From the NCBI GenBank assembly GCA_946407895.1, contig CAMJQA010000038.1, positions 1-34,500 on the forward strand: a DNA stretch of 34,500 nt, in the 5' to 3' direction. Of the stretch, positions 1 to 6,810 are shown in pieces (positions within the stretch are counted from its first letter, which is position 1; each line of letters opens with the position of its first letter). The DNA comes from an uncultured Prevotellaceae bacterium (GTDB taxonomy: Bacteria; Bacteroidota; Bacteroidia; Bacteroidales; Bacteroidaceae). The notes under the pieces were generated by a model. It was not told where the DNA came from. It saw nothing but the letters and a program-made list of their open reading frames with translations, and did not search any database. Both the position numbers and the translations under genes were made by a program.

Positions 1-694
1 ATTCAAAGTGATATTTGGCAATGCCCAAGTCCATTTGGGTGTAACCAATCATGGAGAACCCCTTCTTGGCGTGCACCTGATGGCAATTGTCTTTCATGCC
101 GACATACTCGAAGGAGCGCTCGGCACTCTGTGACGCTTTTGAAACGTAGTGGAAAAAGAACTTCTGCTGGTTTACGGCTGTCGGAGCAAGCAAGGCAGCT
201 TCGACACCATTCCTGAACCACGATGGGGTGATGGTGGTGGCATTAGACACTTGCTCAACGGTCTTGATCTTATGGCTCGTGCCCCGTGTCTCACCATAGC
301 CGATGGCGATATACGCCTTGATAACCTCGCCATCTTCCAGCACATAGGTATCGGGAATCTTCCTGTAGCTCAGTCCCACCCAACAGGTGTTCAATCCAAG
401 TGTCTGAGCCAGCAATACCAGATGCTCACCATAGTAGCCTATGCGTTCATCAAGGTCGTCACCCTTTTTCCCTGCCATGACCAGATAGTTGTTGGCATTA
501 CGAAACTTACCATATTTGGCCAGAGTTCCCTGGAAAGCTTTTGGCTCGTTACGTATCAGCTGGATATGAAGACTACCCATTTGATTGACTTCTGCTATCT
601 CTTCCTCCAACCGCCTGGCAACATCCTCTGCCAGCGGCTCACTTTTGTAAGCCCTCACACTATGCCGGGCTTCAATGGCTTCTTGTAATGTCAT
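1..694 (-). CDS. Nitroreductase family protein (3' end cut by the window)
   Basis: Reading the minus strand from an ATG at 694 gives an open frame of 231 codons that runs off the window start without a stop. The N-terminus MTLQEAIEARHSVRAYKSE has the R-H-S-V-R pattern of the FMN-binding segment of nitroreductase-family proteins. A central part (YYGEHLVLLAQTLGLNTCWVG, about residues 87-107) and 'YIAIGYGE' (about 129-136) are typical of the second half of the fold. Family members use FMN and NAD(P)H to reduce nitro compounds, quinones or similar acceptors in the cytoplasm; the substrate cannot be told here. The later segment (from about residue 150) resembles the two-lobed 'putative TM nitroreductase' form. 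A TAnnTTTG promoter box lies about 65 bp upstream. The gene stands alone on this strand as far as can be seen. Confidence 0.85.
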   Translation of the reverse strand, partial: MTLQEAIEARHSVRAYKSEPLAEDVARRLEEEIAEVNQMGSLHIQLIRNEPKAFQGTLAKYGKFRNANNYLVMAGKKGDDLDERIGYYGEHLVLLAQTLGLNTCWVGLSYRKIPDTYVLEDGEVIKAYIAIGYGETRGTSHKIKTVEQVSNATTITPSWFRNGVEAALLAPTAVNQQKFFFHYVSKASQSAERSFEYVGMKDNCHQVHAKKGFSMIGYTQMDLGIAKYHFE

Positions 695-758
695 ATCCTT
701 AGTCGTTTATTTATTGTCTGATGAAATGTGGATAATTTGAATCTTCACAAATATGGCA

Positions 759-766
759 CAAAGGTA
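759..766 (-). promoter_or_regulatory. Bacteroidota -7 box for the nitroreductase gene
   Basis: Minus strand reads TACCTTTG, a match to TAnnTTTG, 65 bp upstream of the ATG at 694. I see no clear -33 TTTG at the right distance. The 695-989 gap otherwise holds only the promoter for the next gene; no convincing gene is visible in it. Confidence 0.6.
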
Positions 767-954
767 CAAAATTACCCCGACAATAGCTGATGCCAAGACC
801 AGAAAACATGCTTCGCAAACAATTATTAACGACTACAGGAGCCTTCCCGGCTATTCTGGAGCGGTTTTTGACGGCATTTGCTCTGTATTTTGCTTTTTGA
901 ATGATGCATATTCAGAAAGTGAGCTCATTCTGCACGCTTTTCGTGAAAAATGTG

Positions 955-962
955 TAACTTTG
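955..962 (+). promoter_or_regulatory. Bacteroidota -7 box for the DUF1294 gene
   Basis: TAACTTTG followed by CA, the usual -7 form. It places the transcription start near 970, leaving a leader of 20-40 nt before the candidate starts at 990 and 1011. The -33 element is not obvious. Confidence 0.6.
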
Positions 963-989
963 CAGCGCAATTGAAACTTGTAGCGTACA

Positions 990-1259
990 GTGAACCTTCA
1001 ACATTTCGTTATGTATTACCTCGCAGGCATCAACCTGCTGACCTTCATCGTCTATGGAATTGACAAGGCAAAGGCCATAAGGAACGAGTGGCGCATATCT
1101 GAGGCCACTTTGTTGCTGCTGGCTGCATTGGGTGGCAGTGTCGGAGCGTGGCTGGGCATGAAGTCATGGCACCACAAAACGCTACACAAGAAATTCAGAA
1201 TCGGCATTCCGCTGATTCTGATTGCCCAGACAGTTCTTGTGCTACTGATACTTAAATGA
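990..1259 (+). CDS. Small DUF1294-type membrane protein
   Basis: An 89-residue protein with two hydrophobic stretches, about residues 8-24 (YYLAGINLLTFIVYGID) and 70-88 (the C-terminus, IPLILIAQTVLVLLILK), plus a glycine-rich middle helix (LLLLAALGGSVGAWLGM). The signature 'YGIDKAKA...RISEATLLLLAALGGSVGAWLGMKSWHHKT' is that of DUF1294, a family of small inner-membrane proteins found alone or fused to cold-shock domains; their function is unknown. The start is a GTG at 990; an ATG at 1011 would give an 82-residue product that keeps both membrane segments, and the promoter box at 955-962 allows either. It is followed directly by a tandem repeat and has no operon partner. Confidence 0.85.
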   Translation: MNLQHFVMYYLAGINLLTFIVYGIDKAKAIRNEWRISEATLLLLAALGGSVGAWLGMKSWHHKTLHKKFRIGIPLILIAQTVLVLLILK

Positions 1260-1264
1260 CCCGT

Positions 1265-1328
1265 CCGGATGGGACGGGGAGAGTGACCGGATGGGACAGG
1301 GAGAGTGACCGGATGGGACGGGGAATGA
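1265..1328. repeat. 22-bp tandem repeat, about three copies
   Basis: Units start at 1265, 1287 and 1309 with the pattern CCGGATGGGAC[G/A]GGGAGAGTGA; the second has one substitution and the third is shortened by 2 bp at its end. The array starts six bases after the DUF1294 stop codon, in the convergent gap before the DIP1984-family gene. The remainder of the gap (1329-1531) shows no gene or clear hairpin. Confidence 0.85.
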
Positions 1329-1531
1329 CGGTGAGGGACGAAGAAGGCATCCGACACTCATAGTCAACCGGGCGGTAGTGCGTCATGCCACATGAGCTGT
1401 GCATGCGAATAAGGACGTGCTGAGCCTGCGCCGTGAACAGTTCGTCTTAGAACCGAATGCTGCCGGCTCCGGACAGCGTGCCAATAAAGGGGGTTCCGGT
1501 TCGCCCTATGAATGCGGATGCCTATTGGATG

Positions 1532-1990
1532 CTATTGGGCCAGATCGGTCTGGAAGTTAAGCGACTGAATCTCTATGTCGAGTTTGCGCAGTTGGGCCGA
1601 GTAGTCGTCGATCTGCTTGCCGAGGGTTTTCACATCGACTACGGTCACCATCTTGATTTCGGAGCGCGAGTAGCGGTCCTGGCTGGATGATGCTGCGTCG
1701 AAGACGGTGCGCAGGGTGCTGATGCGCATAGTCAGCACATCCTTCTGCGACATCAGCTCTGTCAGTGTCACTCCCTCGGCATTCGTAGTCCGGATATTGG
1801 TGGCGTTGATGCGCCAGATGAGCCTCTGCAGCTGTGCGAGGCAAGCGTCCAGCTCCTTCATCAGCTCTGCGGGTTTCTCCTTCGGCTCATCGCCCTCCTG
1901 CACTTTCACGTTGTTCTGTATGCGCTGTCCCAGTTGCTGGATGCGCTTCTGCAAGTCCTTTCGGATGCTCAATGCTTCTGCCAGTTTCAT
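1532..1990 (-). CDS. DIP1984 family (septicolysin-like) protein
   Basis: A 152-residue, highly helical and charged protein beginning MKLAEALSIRKDLQKRIQQL and continuing with NNVKVQEGDEPKEKP, the conserved start of the DIP1984 / septicolysin-like family. The family is small, cytosolic-looking and without a confirmed biochemical role. The C-terminal half (residues about 90-152) continues as predicted coiled coil, ending DDYSAQLRKLDIEIQSLNF. I chose the ATG at 1990 because the family normally begins there; an in-frame ATG at 2017 adds nine residues (MVEPTNFRT) and is also downstream of the promoter box at 2036-2043. It is divergent from the AlkZ-related gene, and the two promoter boxes lie about 55 bp apart. 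Confidence 0.8.
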   Translation of the reverse strand: MKLAEALSIRKDLQKRIQQLGQRIQNNVKVQEGDEPKEKPAELMKELDACLAQLQRLIWRINATNIRTTNAEGVTLTELMSQKDVLTMRISTLRTVFDAASSSQDRYSRSEIKMVTVVDVKTLGKQIDDYSAQLRKLDIEIQSLNFQTDLAQ

Positions 1991-2035
1991 TGTCCTAAAG
2001 TTTGTCGGTTCAACCATCTTTGTCTATTGTGTGTG

Positions 2036-2043
2036 CAAAGTTA
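2036..2043 (-). promoter_or_regulatory. Bacteroidota -7 box for the DIP1984-family gene
   Basis: Minus strand reads TAACTTTG followed by CA. It predicts a transcription start near 2029, which gives a 12-nt leader to the ATG at 2017 or a 39-nt leader to the preferred ATG at 1990. Confidence 0.6.
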
Positions 2044-2097
2044 GTGTTATTTCTGCAATTCTGCACCATTCTGAATCCACAATTAGGGAAAAAGGCT

Positions 2098-2105
2098 TAT
2101 CTTTG
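2098..2105 (+). promoter_or_regulatory. Bacteroidota -7 box for the AlkZ-related gene
   Basis: TATCTTTG followed by CA, 61 bp upstream of the ATG at 2167, and divergent from the box at 2036-2043. No clear -33 TTTG is seen. Confidence 0.6.
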
Positions 2106-2166
2106 CACGGAATATGGCCATAATGAGGCCGGAATATGCGATATTGAAACTGAGTAAAGTGTAGTT

Positions 2167-2880
2167 ATGAGTGCGTTTACAGATTATTTCATGAACATGC
2201 AGGAGCGCAGCGGAGCCCAGGGCTGCATCCATTCCTGCCCAGAGTTGGTGGAGTGCATACGCCAGGCAGGCTTCCTCCCCCTGCTGGAGAGCGGGATACG
2301 GGGCTATTCGGCAGAGAGCCTGATGGCCGAGGAGTGCCGCTTCACGCAGTTTGACGACGGGTCGTGGGAGTGGCCTTTGTGGAATTGGAAGGGTTCGGCC
2401 GTCCGCGAGGGCGAGTGCGTCTATGGCAAGTTCTTCGCGGGCAAGGCAGGCTTCATCAGCCGAGAGTGGTGGCCCCACTTCTGCAACTGGCGACGCAGCC
2501 GGCACGCCCGGCCCGAGGAAGGGAGCATAGAGGAGCTGATACTGGCAACGCTCAGGGAGCACGGCAGCATGGTTGCCCGCGAACTGCGCGCGGCCTGCGA
2601 CTTCACTGGCAAGAACATGCGCTCGAGGTTCGATGCCTATGTAGGCCGGCTGCAGATGGCTACTTACATCGTCACCGAGGACTTCGTCTATCCCGTGGAC
2701 AAGCATGGCAGGGAGTACGGCTTCGGATGGTCGCTGCTTACTACGCCCGAGCGGCTGATGGGGCAGGACGGCTGCTCGTGTGAGCCTGCGCCCCAGGAGT
2801 CATACCGCCTGATGGCCGGGCACCTTGCGCAGCTTCTCCCCTCGGCCACCGCGAAGCAAATCGACAGGCTGCTCAAATAG
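2167..2880 (+). CDS. AlkZ-related winged-helix protein
   Basis: A 237-residue protein of a kind found across Bacteroidales. The N-terminal part reads 'CPELVECIRQAGFLPLL' and then has a run of tryptophans, 'DGSWEWPLWNWKG' followed by 'YGKFF..KAGFISREWWPHFCNWRR' (about residues 65-115). The C-terminal half (about 120-190, 'SIEELILATLREHGSMVARELRAACDF') looks like a winged-helix DNA-binding segment. From memory, the pattern matches proteins annotated as AlkZ-related, i.e. distant kin of the HTH_42 DNA glycosylases AlkZ/AlkX, which unhook interstrand crosslinks. The catalytic QxQ/QxD motif of true AlkZ is not apparent, so glycosylase activity should not be assumed. A plain winged-helix regulator is the alternative. 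It has its own promoter box. Confidence 0.55.
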   Translation: MSAFTDYFMNMQERSGAQGCIHSCPELVECIRQAGFLPLLESGIRGYSAESLMAEECRFTQFDDGSWEWPLWNWKGSAVREGECVYGKFFAGKAGFISREWWPHFCNWRRSRHARPEEGSIEELILATLREHGSMVARELRAACDFTGKNMRSRFDAYVGRLQMATYIVTEDFVYPVDKHGREYGFGWSLLTTPERLMGQDGCSCEPAPQESYRLMAGHLAQLLPSATAKQIDRLLK

Positions 2881-2890
2881 GCTGAATGCA

Positions 2891-2928
2891 GGGCCTGAGC
2901 CCATTGCGGCAGCTACGGCTTCAGGCCC
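2891..2928. terminator. GC-rich hairpin after the AlkZ-related gene
   Basis: Arms GGGCCTGAGCC (2891-2901) and GGCTTCAGGCCC (2917-2928) pair over 11 bp with one bulged T, around a 15-nt loop. It begins 10 nt after the stop codon, where a terminator is expected, but there is no T-run. A second, weaker stem (CGGG..CCCG) before CCTTTTTAAT at about 2967-2985 could serve instead. Confidence 0.45.
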
Positions 2929-3005
2929 GCCGGCCCGCCCTTCGTGGGCAGGCGTTTCCCGGGCAGTACGACCCGCCTTTTTAATGAGGTATATCAGGCC
3001 TTTTT

Positions 3006-3091
3006 GCTGAAGTATACTTTACCTACTAGCTGAAGTATACTTTACCTACTAGCTGAAGTATACTTTACCTACTAGCTGAAGTATACTTCAC
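3006..3091. repeat. 23-bp tandem repeat, each unit with a 10-bp palindrome
   Basis: Three perfect units of GCTGAAGTATACTTTACCTA plus CTA start at 3006, 3029 and 3052, and a fourth partial unit runs 3075-3091. Each unit contains the palindrome AAGTATACTT, so four palindromes recur at exactly 23-bp spacing. The array lies between two convergent genes and not at a promoter. The rest of the 2881-3217 gap is GC-rich, with a small stem at 3191-3208, and holds no gene I can support. Confidence 0.9.
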
Positions 3092-3217
3092 GAAAAAGGT
3101 GGTGTTTCGCCGGCAAAAATGCGGGGGCAGCAGAGCACACGCGCAGCGCCTGCGGGACGAGGCTGACGGCCCCCCCTCGCGGACACTCGCCAGCGGTCCT
3201 GCCCGCTGCGGGATGTA

Positions 3218-3691
3218 CTACATGGCCTGCTGGTTTACAAGGGAGACCTCCATCCCCGCGTACTTCTTGTCGACGATTATAATGGAAAGGGGCTGCATCC
3301 GGAACGACTGCTGCTCGCCCATCTCGACCTGGAAGAAGTAATACAGCGTGTTGCCCTTTGCAACGAGATTCAGGGGGACGACCTCCGTCTCCACATCGGT
3401 TGCGGGCAGTACGATGGCCAGCACGAACTGCTTGTCGAAGTCAATCTCCGTGGGCTGCCCGCCCGGGCCCATCGTCGTGGCCGTCCCGAAGAGCCTGGCA
3501 AACTCATCGGCGCTGGTCACCTTGGGGCTTTCGGGAATCTCCTGCCCCTGCCTGAAGAAATAATTACTGGCCACCTCGAAGGCCACTTCCTGCTCCTGCC
3601 ACATGCCCCCGGGCCTCTTGCGTCCGCTGCAGGCCGGCAACATGAGCAGGGCGGCCAGCGAGCAGAGGATTGGTTTCATTGCTTTCAACAT
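3218..3691 (-). CDS. Lipoprotein of unknown function
   Basis: A 157-residue protein with a lipoprotein signal: a hydrophobic run (PILCSLAALLMLPAC) ending at a lipobox-like LPAC with the acceptor Cys at residue 21. The mature part has no domain I recognise with confidence. The blocks 'DEFARLFGTATTMGP', 'IDFDKQFVLAIVLPATDVETEV' and 'FRMQPLSIIIVDKKY' suggest a compact beta-rich domain, loosely like the PrcB C-terminal type found in small Bacteroidota lipoproteins; that likeness is tentative. An ATG at 3679 (MKPILC) would give a more conventional signal peptide. It sits 31 bp downstream of the AraC gene on the same strand, so the two could be co-transcribed. Confidence 0.75.
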   Translation of the reverse strand: MLKAMKPILCSLAALLMLPACSGRKRPGGMWQEQEVAFEVASNYFFRQGQEIPESPKVTSADEFARLFGTATTMGPGGQPTEIDFDKQFVLAIVLPATDVETEVVPLNLVAKGNTLYYFFQVEMGEQQSFRMQPLSIIIVDKKYAGMEVSLVNQQAM

Positions 3692-3722
3692 ATATCAAAC
3701 ACGGTTTTGCCTACACGCCACG

Positions 3723-4640
3723 TCATGACTTCCTGCCCTTCGGGTACTGGCTGGGCGGAGTGCCGAAATACTTCTTGAACATGCGGCTGAAGTGCTGCGG
3801 ATAGTCGAAGCCCAGCTGGTCGGCCGCCTCGGTAATGGTTGAGCCGCTCAGGAGCAGCTGGCGCGCACGCTGCATGACGAAGCGGCGGATGACGTTCGAG
3901 GCCGTGTCGCCGGTGAACTGCCTGATGAGGTCGCCAAAGTAGTTGGACGAGAGGAACAGCTCCTGTGCGCAGAACCTGACGGTAGGCAGGCCCTGCCGGA
4001 GGTACAGGCCCTCGTCATAGTAACGCTGCAGCAGGTTCTCGAAGCGGATGAGCAGGTCGCCCTTTGCCGGAGCCGCAGACGAAATCTGCTGTGCATAGTA
4101 GCGGGCTATGTGGCTCAGGATAAGGCTGATGTAAGCCACAACGATGTGCAGGCTCTGCCCGTCGGCTCCGCCCTGGCCAGGATGACTGAGCTGCAGCTCG
4201 CCCCTCAGTGCCTCCATCAACGACACAATGACTGCGCGCTGGCAGTCCGACATCAGCAAAGCCTCGCTGATATTATACGAGAAGAATGTGTACTGCACCA
4301 TCCGCCGCCCCAGGTCGGTGCCATGCAGCAACTCGGGGTCGAAGAGCAGCGCCCATCCCTTCGTCTGTATCTCGTGCCCCGTATCCGTCTTGCCTCCAAT
4401 CTGCCCTGGGGCCACACACATCAGGGCATGGCGGTGCAGGTCGTAGTTCACCTGCCCGTAGGTCAGCTCCTCAAGCGTCTCGTCACCGATGAAGATGCCA
4501 TACACATCATAATTGTTCAGTGAATGACGGCAGTGCTCCAGTTCGTCGTAGTGAATAACCGAGACGAGCGGATGCAGCACGGGCGCCCCAATGTATCGGG
4601 CATAGTCATTTACGCTATGAACTCGCAGTATTTTATCCAT
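3723..4640 (-). CDS. AraC-family transcriptional regulator
   Basis: A 305-residue protein with an N-terminal ligand-sensing part (about residues 20-170, including 'LHRHALMCVAPGQIGG', a cupin-like segment) and a C-terminal AraC double HTH (about 200-300). The second HTH is clear: 'ITEAADQLGFDYPQHFSRMFKKYFGTPPSQYPKG', the standard signature. It should bind DNA as an activator or repressor in response to a small molecule. It is divergent from the aldo/keto reductase operon with 134 bp between the starts and both promoter boxes inside, so that operon is the likely target, along with its own gene. A 10-bp palindrome next to its -7 box is a possible operator. The effector cannot be inferred from sequence. 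Confidence 0.93.
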   Translation of the reverse strand: MDKILRVHSVNDYARYIGAPVLHPLVSVIHYDELEHCRHSLNNYDVYGIFIGDETLEELTYGQVNYDLHRHALMCVAPGQIGGKTDTGHEIQTKGWALLFDPELLHGTDLGRRMVQYTFFSYNISEALLMSDCQRAVIVSLMEALRGELQLSHPGQGGADGQSLHIVVAYISLILSHIARYYAQQISSAAPAKGDLLIRFENLLQRYYDEGLYLRQGLPTVRFCAQELFLSSNYFGDLIRQFTGDTASNVIRRFVMQRARQLLLSGSTITEAADQLGFDYPQHFSRMFKKYFGTPPSQYPKGRKS

Positions 4641-4648
4641 TCCGGCTG

Positions 4649-4656
4649 CAAAGATA
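4649..4656 (-). promoter_or_regulatory. Bacteroidota -7 box for the AraC regulator
   Basis: Minus strand reads TATCTTTG followed by CA, only 8 bp from the ATG at 4640, so the leader is very short. The palindrome TTCTCGAGAA (4664-4673) lies just upstream, between the -7 and the expected -33 position, where bound protein would block transcription. This is an operator candidate, by inference. Confidence 0.6.
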
Positions 4657-4732
4657 CGATAATTTCTCGAGAATCCGTAAAAAAGGTTGATTTATCTGTA
4701 ATTCATTTATGCAAAGTCTGCCGGCATCGCCG

Positions 4733-4740
4733 TACCTTTG
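4733..4740 (+). promoter_or_regulatory. Bacteroidota -7 box for the aldo/keto reductase operon
   Basis: TACCTTTG followed by CA, 35 bp upstream of the ATG at 4775. The weak -33 (TTTATG near 4706-4711) would fit a promoter that needs an activator. Confidence 0.6.
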
Positions 4741-4774
4741 CAGCGCAAATCATACACATTATAATATTACATAT

Positions 4775-5710
4775 ATGGCAAAGTTAGCATTAGGAACCTG
4801 GGCCTGGGGCTCAGGAGCATTCGGAGGAGACACAGTATTCGGCAGCAAGACCGACGTTGAAAACCTGAAGCCCGTATTCGGAACAGCTATGAAGGCAGGG
4901 CTTAACCTGTGGGATACGGCTACCGTATATGGCATGGGCGAGTCGGAACGCATACTGGGCACCCTGGCAAAGAGCATGAGGCGCGAGGACGTGCTCATCT
5001 CCACAAAGTTCACGCCTCAGATAGCCGAGATTTATGGCAACTCGGTTGAGAAGATGGCCGAGGCATCCATACAGCGCATGGAGTGCGGATACATCGACAT
5101 ATACTGGATTCATAATCCCATGGACGTCGAGCGCTGGACACCCGGCCTGATTCCCCTGCTGCAGAAAGGGCTGGTAAAGCGCGTAGGCGTATCGAACCAC
5201 AACATTGCCGAGATTCGCCAGGCCAACGAGATACTCGCCAAAGCCGGATTCTGCATAAGCGCCGTACAGAACCACTACTCCCTACTCTACCGCTCGAGCG
5301 AGAAAGGCGGCGTACTCGACTACTGCAAGCAGAACGGCATGGAGTTCTGGGCCTATATGGTTCTGGAGCAGGGCGCACTGTCGGGCAAATACAACAAAGA
5401 GAACCCATTGCCCGCCGAAAGTGACCGCGGCAAGAAATACAACCCAGTGCTGCCACAGCTCGAGGCCTTGACGAGCGAAATGGCAACTATAGGCAAGAAG
5501 TACGGAGCCTCGTGCTCGCAGGTTGGCATAGCCTGGGCCATTGCCAAGGGCACACTGCCCATCATTGGCGCCACAAAGGAGCGCCACGTCGTGGAGGCTG
5601 CCGAGGCCGCCAAGATACAGCTTACGAGCCAGGAAGTAACCCGCCTGGAACAACTGGCCGATGCCACCGGCATAGACACCCGCGGCGGATGGGAACACTC
5701 GATGGAATGA
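4775..5710 (+). CDS. Aldo/keto reductase
   Basis: A 311-residue NADPH-dependent oxidoreductase of the aldo/keto reductase superfamily (TIM barrel). The catalytic tetrad is in place: Asp47 and Tyr52 in 'LWDTATVYGMGESE', Lys78 in 'LISTKFT', and His113 in 'YWIHNP'. The C-terminal cofactor segment 'GTLPIIGATKERHVVEA' is also typical. There is no signal peptide, so it is cytoplasmic. The ATG at 4775 is chosen because it follows the promoter box and opens directly with the first barrel strand; upstream in-frame codons start at 4709, before the promoter box. It is the first gene of an operon: its stop overlaps the next start as ATGA at 5707-5710, which implies translational coupling. The substrate is unknown; sugars, ketones or quinones are all possible. 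Confidence 0.95.
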   Translation: MAKLALGTWAWGSGAFGGDTVFGSKTDVENLKPVFGTAMKAGLNLWDTATVYGMGESERILGTLAKSMRREDVLISTKFTPQIAEIYGNSVEKMAEASIQRMECGYIDIYWIHNPMDVERWTPGLIPLLQKGLVKRVGVSNHNIAEIRQANEILAKAGFCISAVQNHYSLLYRSSEKGGVLDYCKQNGMEFWAYMVLEQGALSGKYNKENPLPAESDRGKKYNPVLPQLEALTSEMATIGKKYGASCSQVGIAWAIAKGTLPIIGATKERHVVEAAEAAKIQLTSQEVTRLEQLADATGIDTRGGWEHSME

Positions 5711-6741
5711 CTGGCAGCAACCGCAAAATAGGATTCAGCAAGTTGAAAGTCATACTTACACTGCTTTCAAGCATGCTTGCGGCAAACATACTGGCCCAGG
5801 GAGCGATAGATGTGCACAGCCACATCATCACTCCCGAGTTCCTTTCGTCTCTCAAGCAAGAGGGGTGCCTGCTCGACGAAGGATTCCCCCTGCCCGAGTA
5901 CAAAGCAGAGACGCACCTGAAGTGGATGGACCAGGCCGGAGTGAAAACGTCTGTGCTCACCCTGGCAGCTCCACAGCCATCATCCCCCGAGGTAGTGAGG
6001 AAGGCGAACGAAACTGCCGCCCGTCTGAAACAACAGCACCGGGGCCGGTTCCTCTTCCTCTTCTGCGCCGCCCTGCCCCTGCCCGATGTGGATGCAGCCA
6101 TCCGCGAGGCCGTCTATGCCCTCGACACATTGAAGGCTGACGGAATCAAGCTGGCAACCAACGCCAGCGGACAGTACCTGGGTACGGAGGAGCTGGACAC
6201 ACTATTCGCCTTACTGAACGAGCGCAAAGCCGTGGTCATCCTGCATCCGCATCGCCCGGAGCCCGTCAACAGCAAGGTTATGCAGCAGACCCCACTGGCC
6301 ATGCAGGAATACCTGGCAGAAAGGACTCGCGCCGTAGCCAACATGATTACACGCAACGTGCCGGCCCGCTACCCCGACGTCAAGATCGTAGTGCCCCATT
6401 GCGGAGCCTACCTGCCCCTGGCCGTGCCCAGGATGAAGTCGCTGGCCCCTGTCATGCAGAAGAACGGCATGGTGGGACAAATCCAATGGGAAGCCTGCCT
6501 GGCCTCGCTCTACTACGACCTGGCTGGAGCCCACTCGCCGCAAGCCATCCGCATACTGCTCAGCATCACCAAGCCCGAGCATCTGCTCTACGGCTCCGAC
6601 TATCCGTACGCTGCTCCGCAGGCACTTACTGCAGGACTGGAGCGGATGCGCCAATACCTGACCGACGAGGCAGACCTGGCTCCCTACCGCGAAATGATTC
6701 TATACAGGAATGCCGAACAGCTCTTCGGGTCTGAAAAGTGA
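5707..6741 (+). CDS. Exported amidohydrolase (ACMSD-like metal hydrolase/decarboxylase)
   Basis: A 344-residue protein starting inside the aldo/keto reductase stop (ATGA). The first ~31 residues form a signal peptide (positive MTGSNRKIGFSKLK, hydrophobic VILTLLSSMLAANILAQ), so it is probably periplasmic. The mature part is an Amidohydro_2 domain: metal ligands H37 and H39 in 'DVHSHI', H180/H182 in 'ILHPHRPE', H231 in 'VVPHCGAYLP', and D298 in 'LLYGSDYPY'. Relatives include aminocarboxymuconate-semialdehyde decarboxylase and various aromatic-acid decarboxylases and lactonases, usually cytoplasmic. The export signal is therefore notable. Its place between a reductase and an exported flavodoxin suggests a shared substrate. 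Start choice rests on the overlap and the signal peptide. Confidence 0.88.
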   Translation: MTGSNRKIGFSKLKVILTLLSSMLAANILAQGAIDVHSHIITPEFLSSLKQEGCLLDEGFPLPEYKAETHLKWMDQAGVKTSVLTLAAPQPSSPEVVRKANETAARLKQQHRGRFLFLFCAALPLPDVDAAIREAVYALDTLKADGIKLATNASGQYLGTEELDTLFALLNERKAVVILHPHRPEPVNSKVMQQTPLAMQEYLAERTRAVANMITRNVPARYPDVKIVVPHCGAYLPLAVPRMKSLAPVMQKNGMVGQIQWEACLASLYYDLAGAHSPQAIRILLSITKPEHLLYGSDYPYAAPQALTAGLERMRQYLTDEADLAPYREMILYRNAEQLFGSEK

Positions 6742-6810
6742 AAGACCGGCAGCATAACATCACAAAAACAAGGCAGAAAAGAGAAACTAACGAAAAAGAA
6801 ATAGAACAAG

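Noticed and set aside
149..688. A 179-codon plus-strand frame at the window start
   Set aside because: The minus strand here encodes a clear nitroreductase that runs off the window; the plus frame is its shadow.
753..974. A 73-codon frame in the gap before the DUF1294 gene
   Set aside because: It covers both promoter boxes (759-766 and 955-962), lacks a family likeness and has no translation signal.
3006..3091. CRISPR array
   Set aside because: The units abut directly and the inter-palindrome sequence is identical in each, so there are no unique spacers; no cas gene is present.
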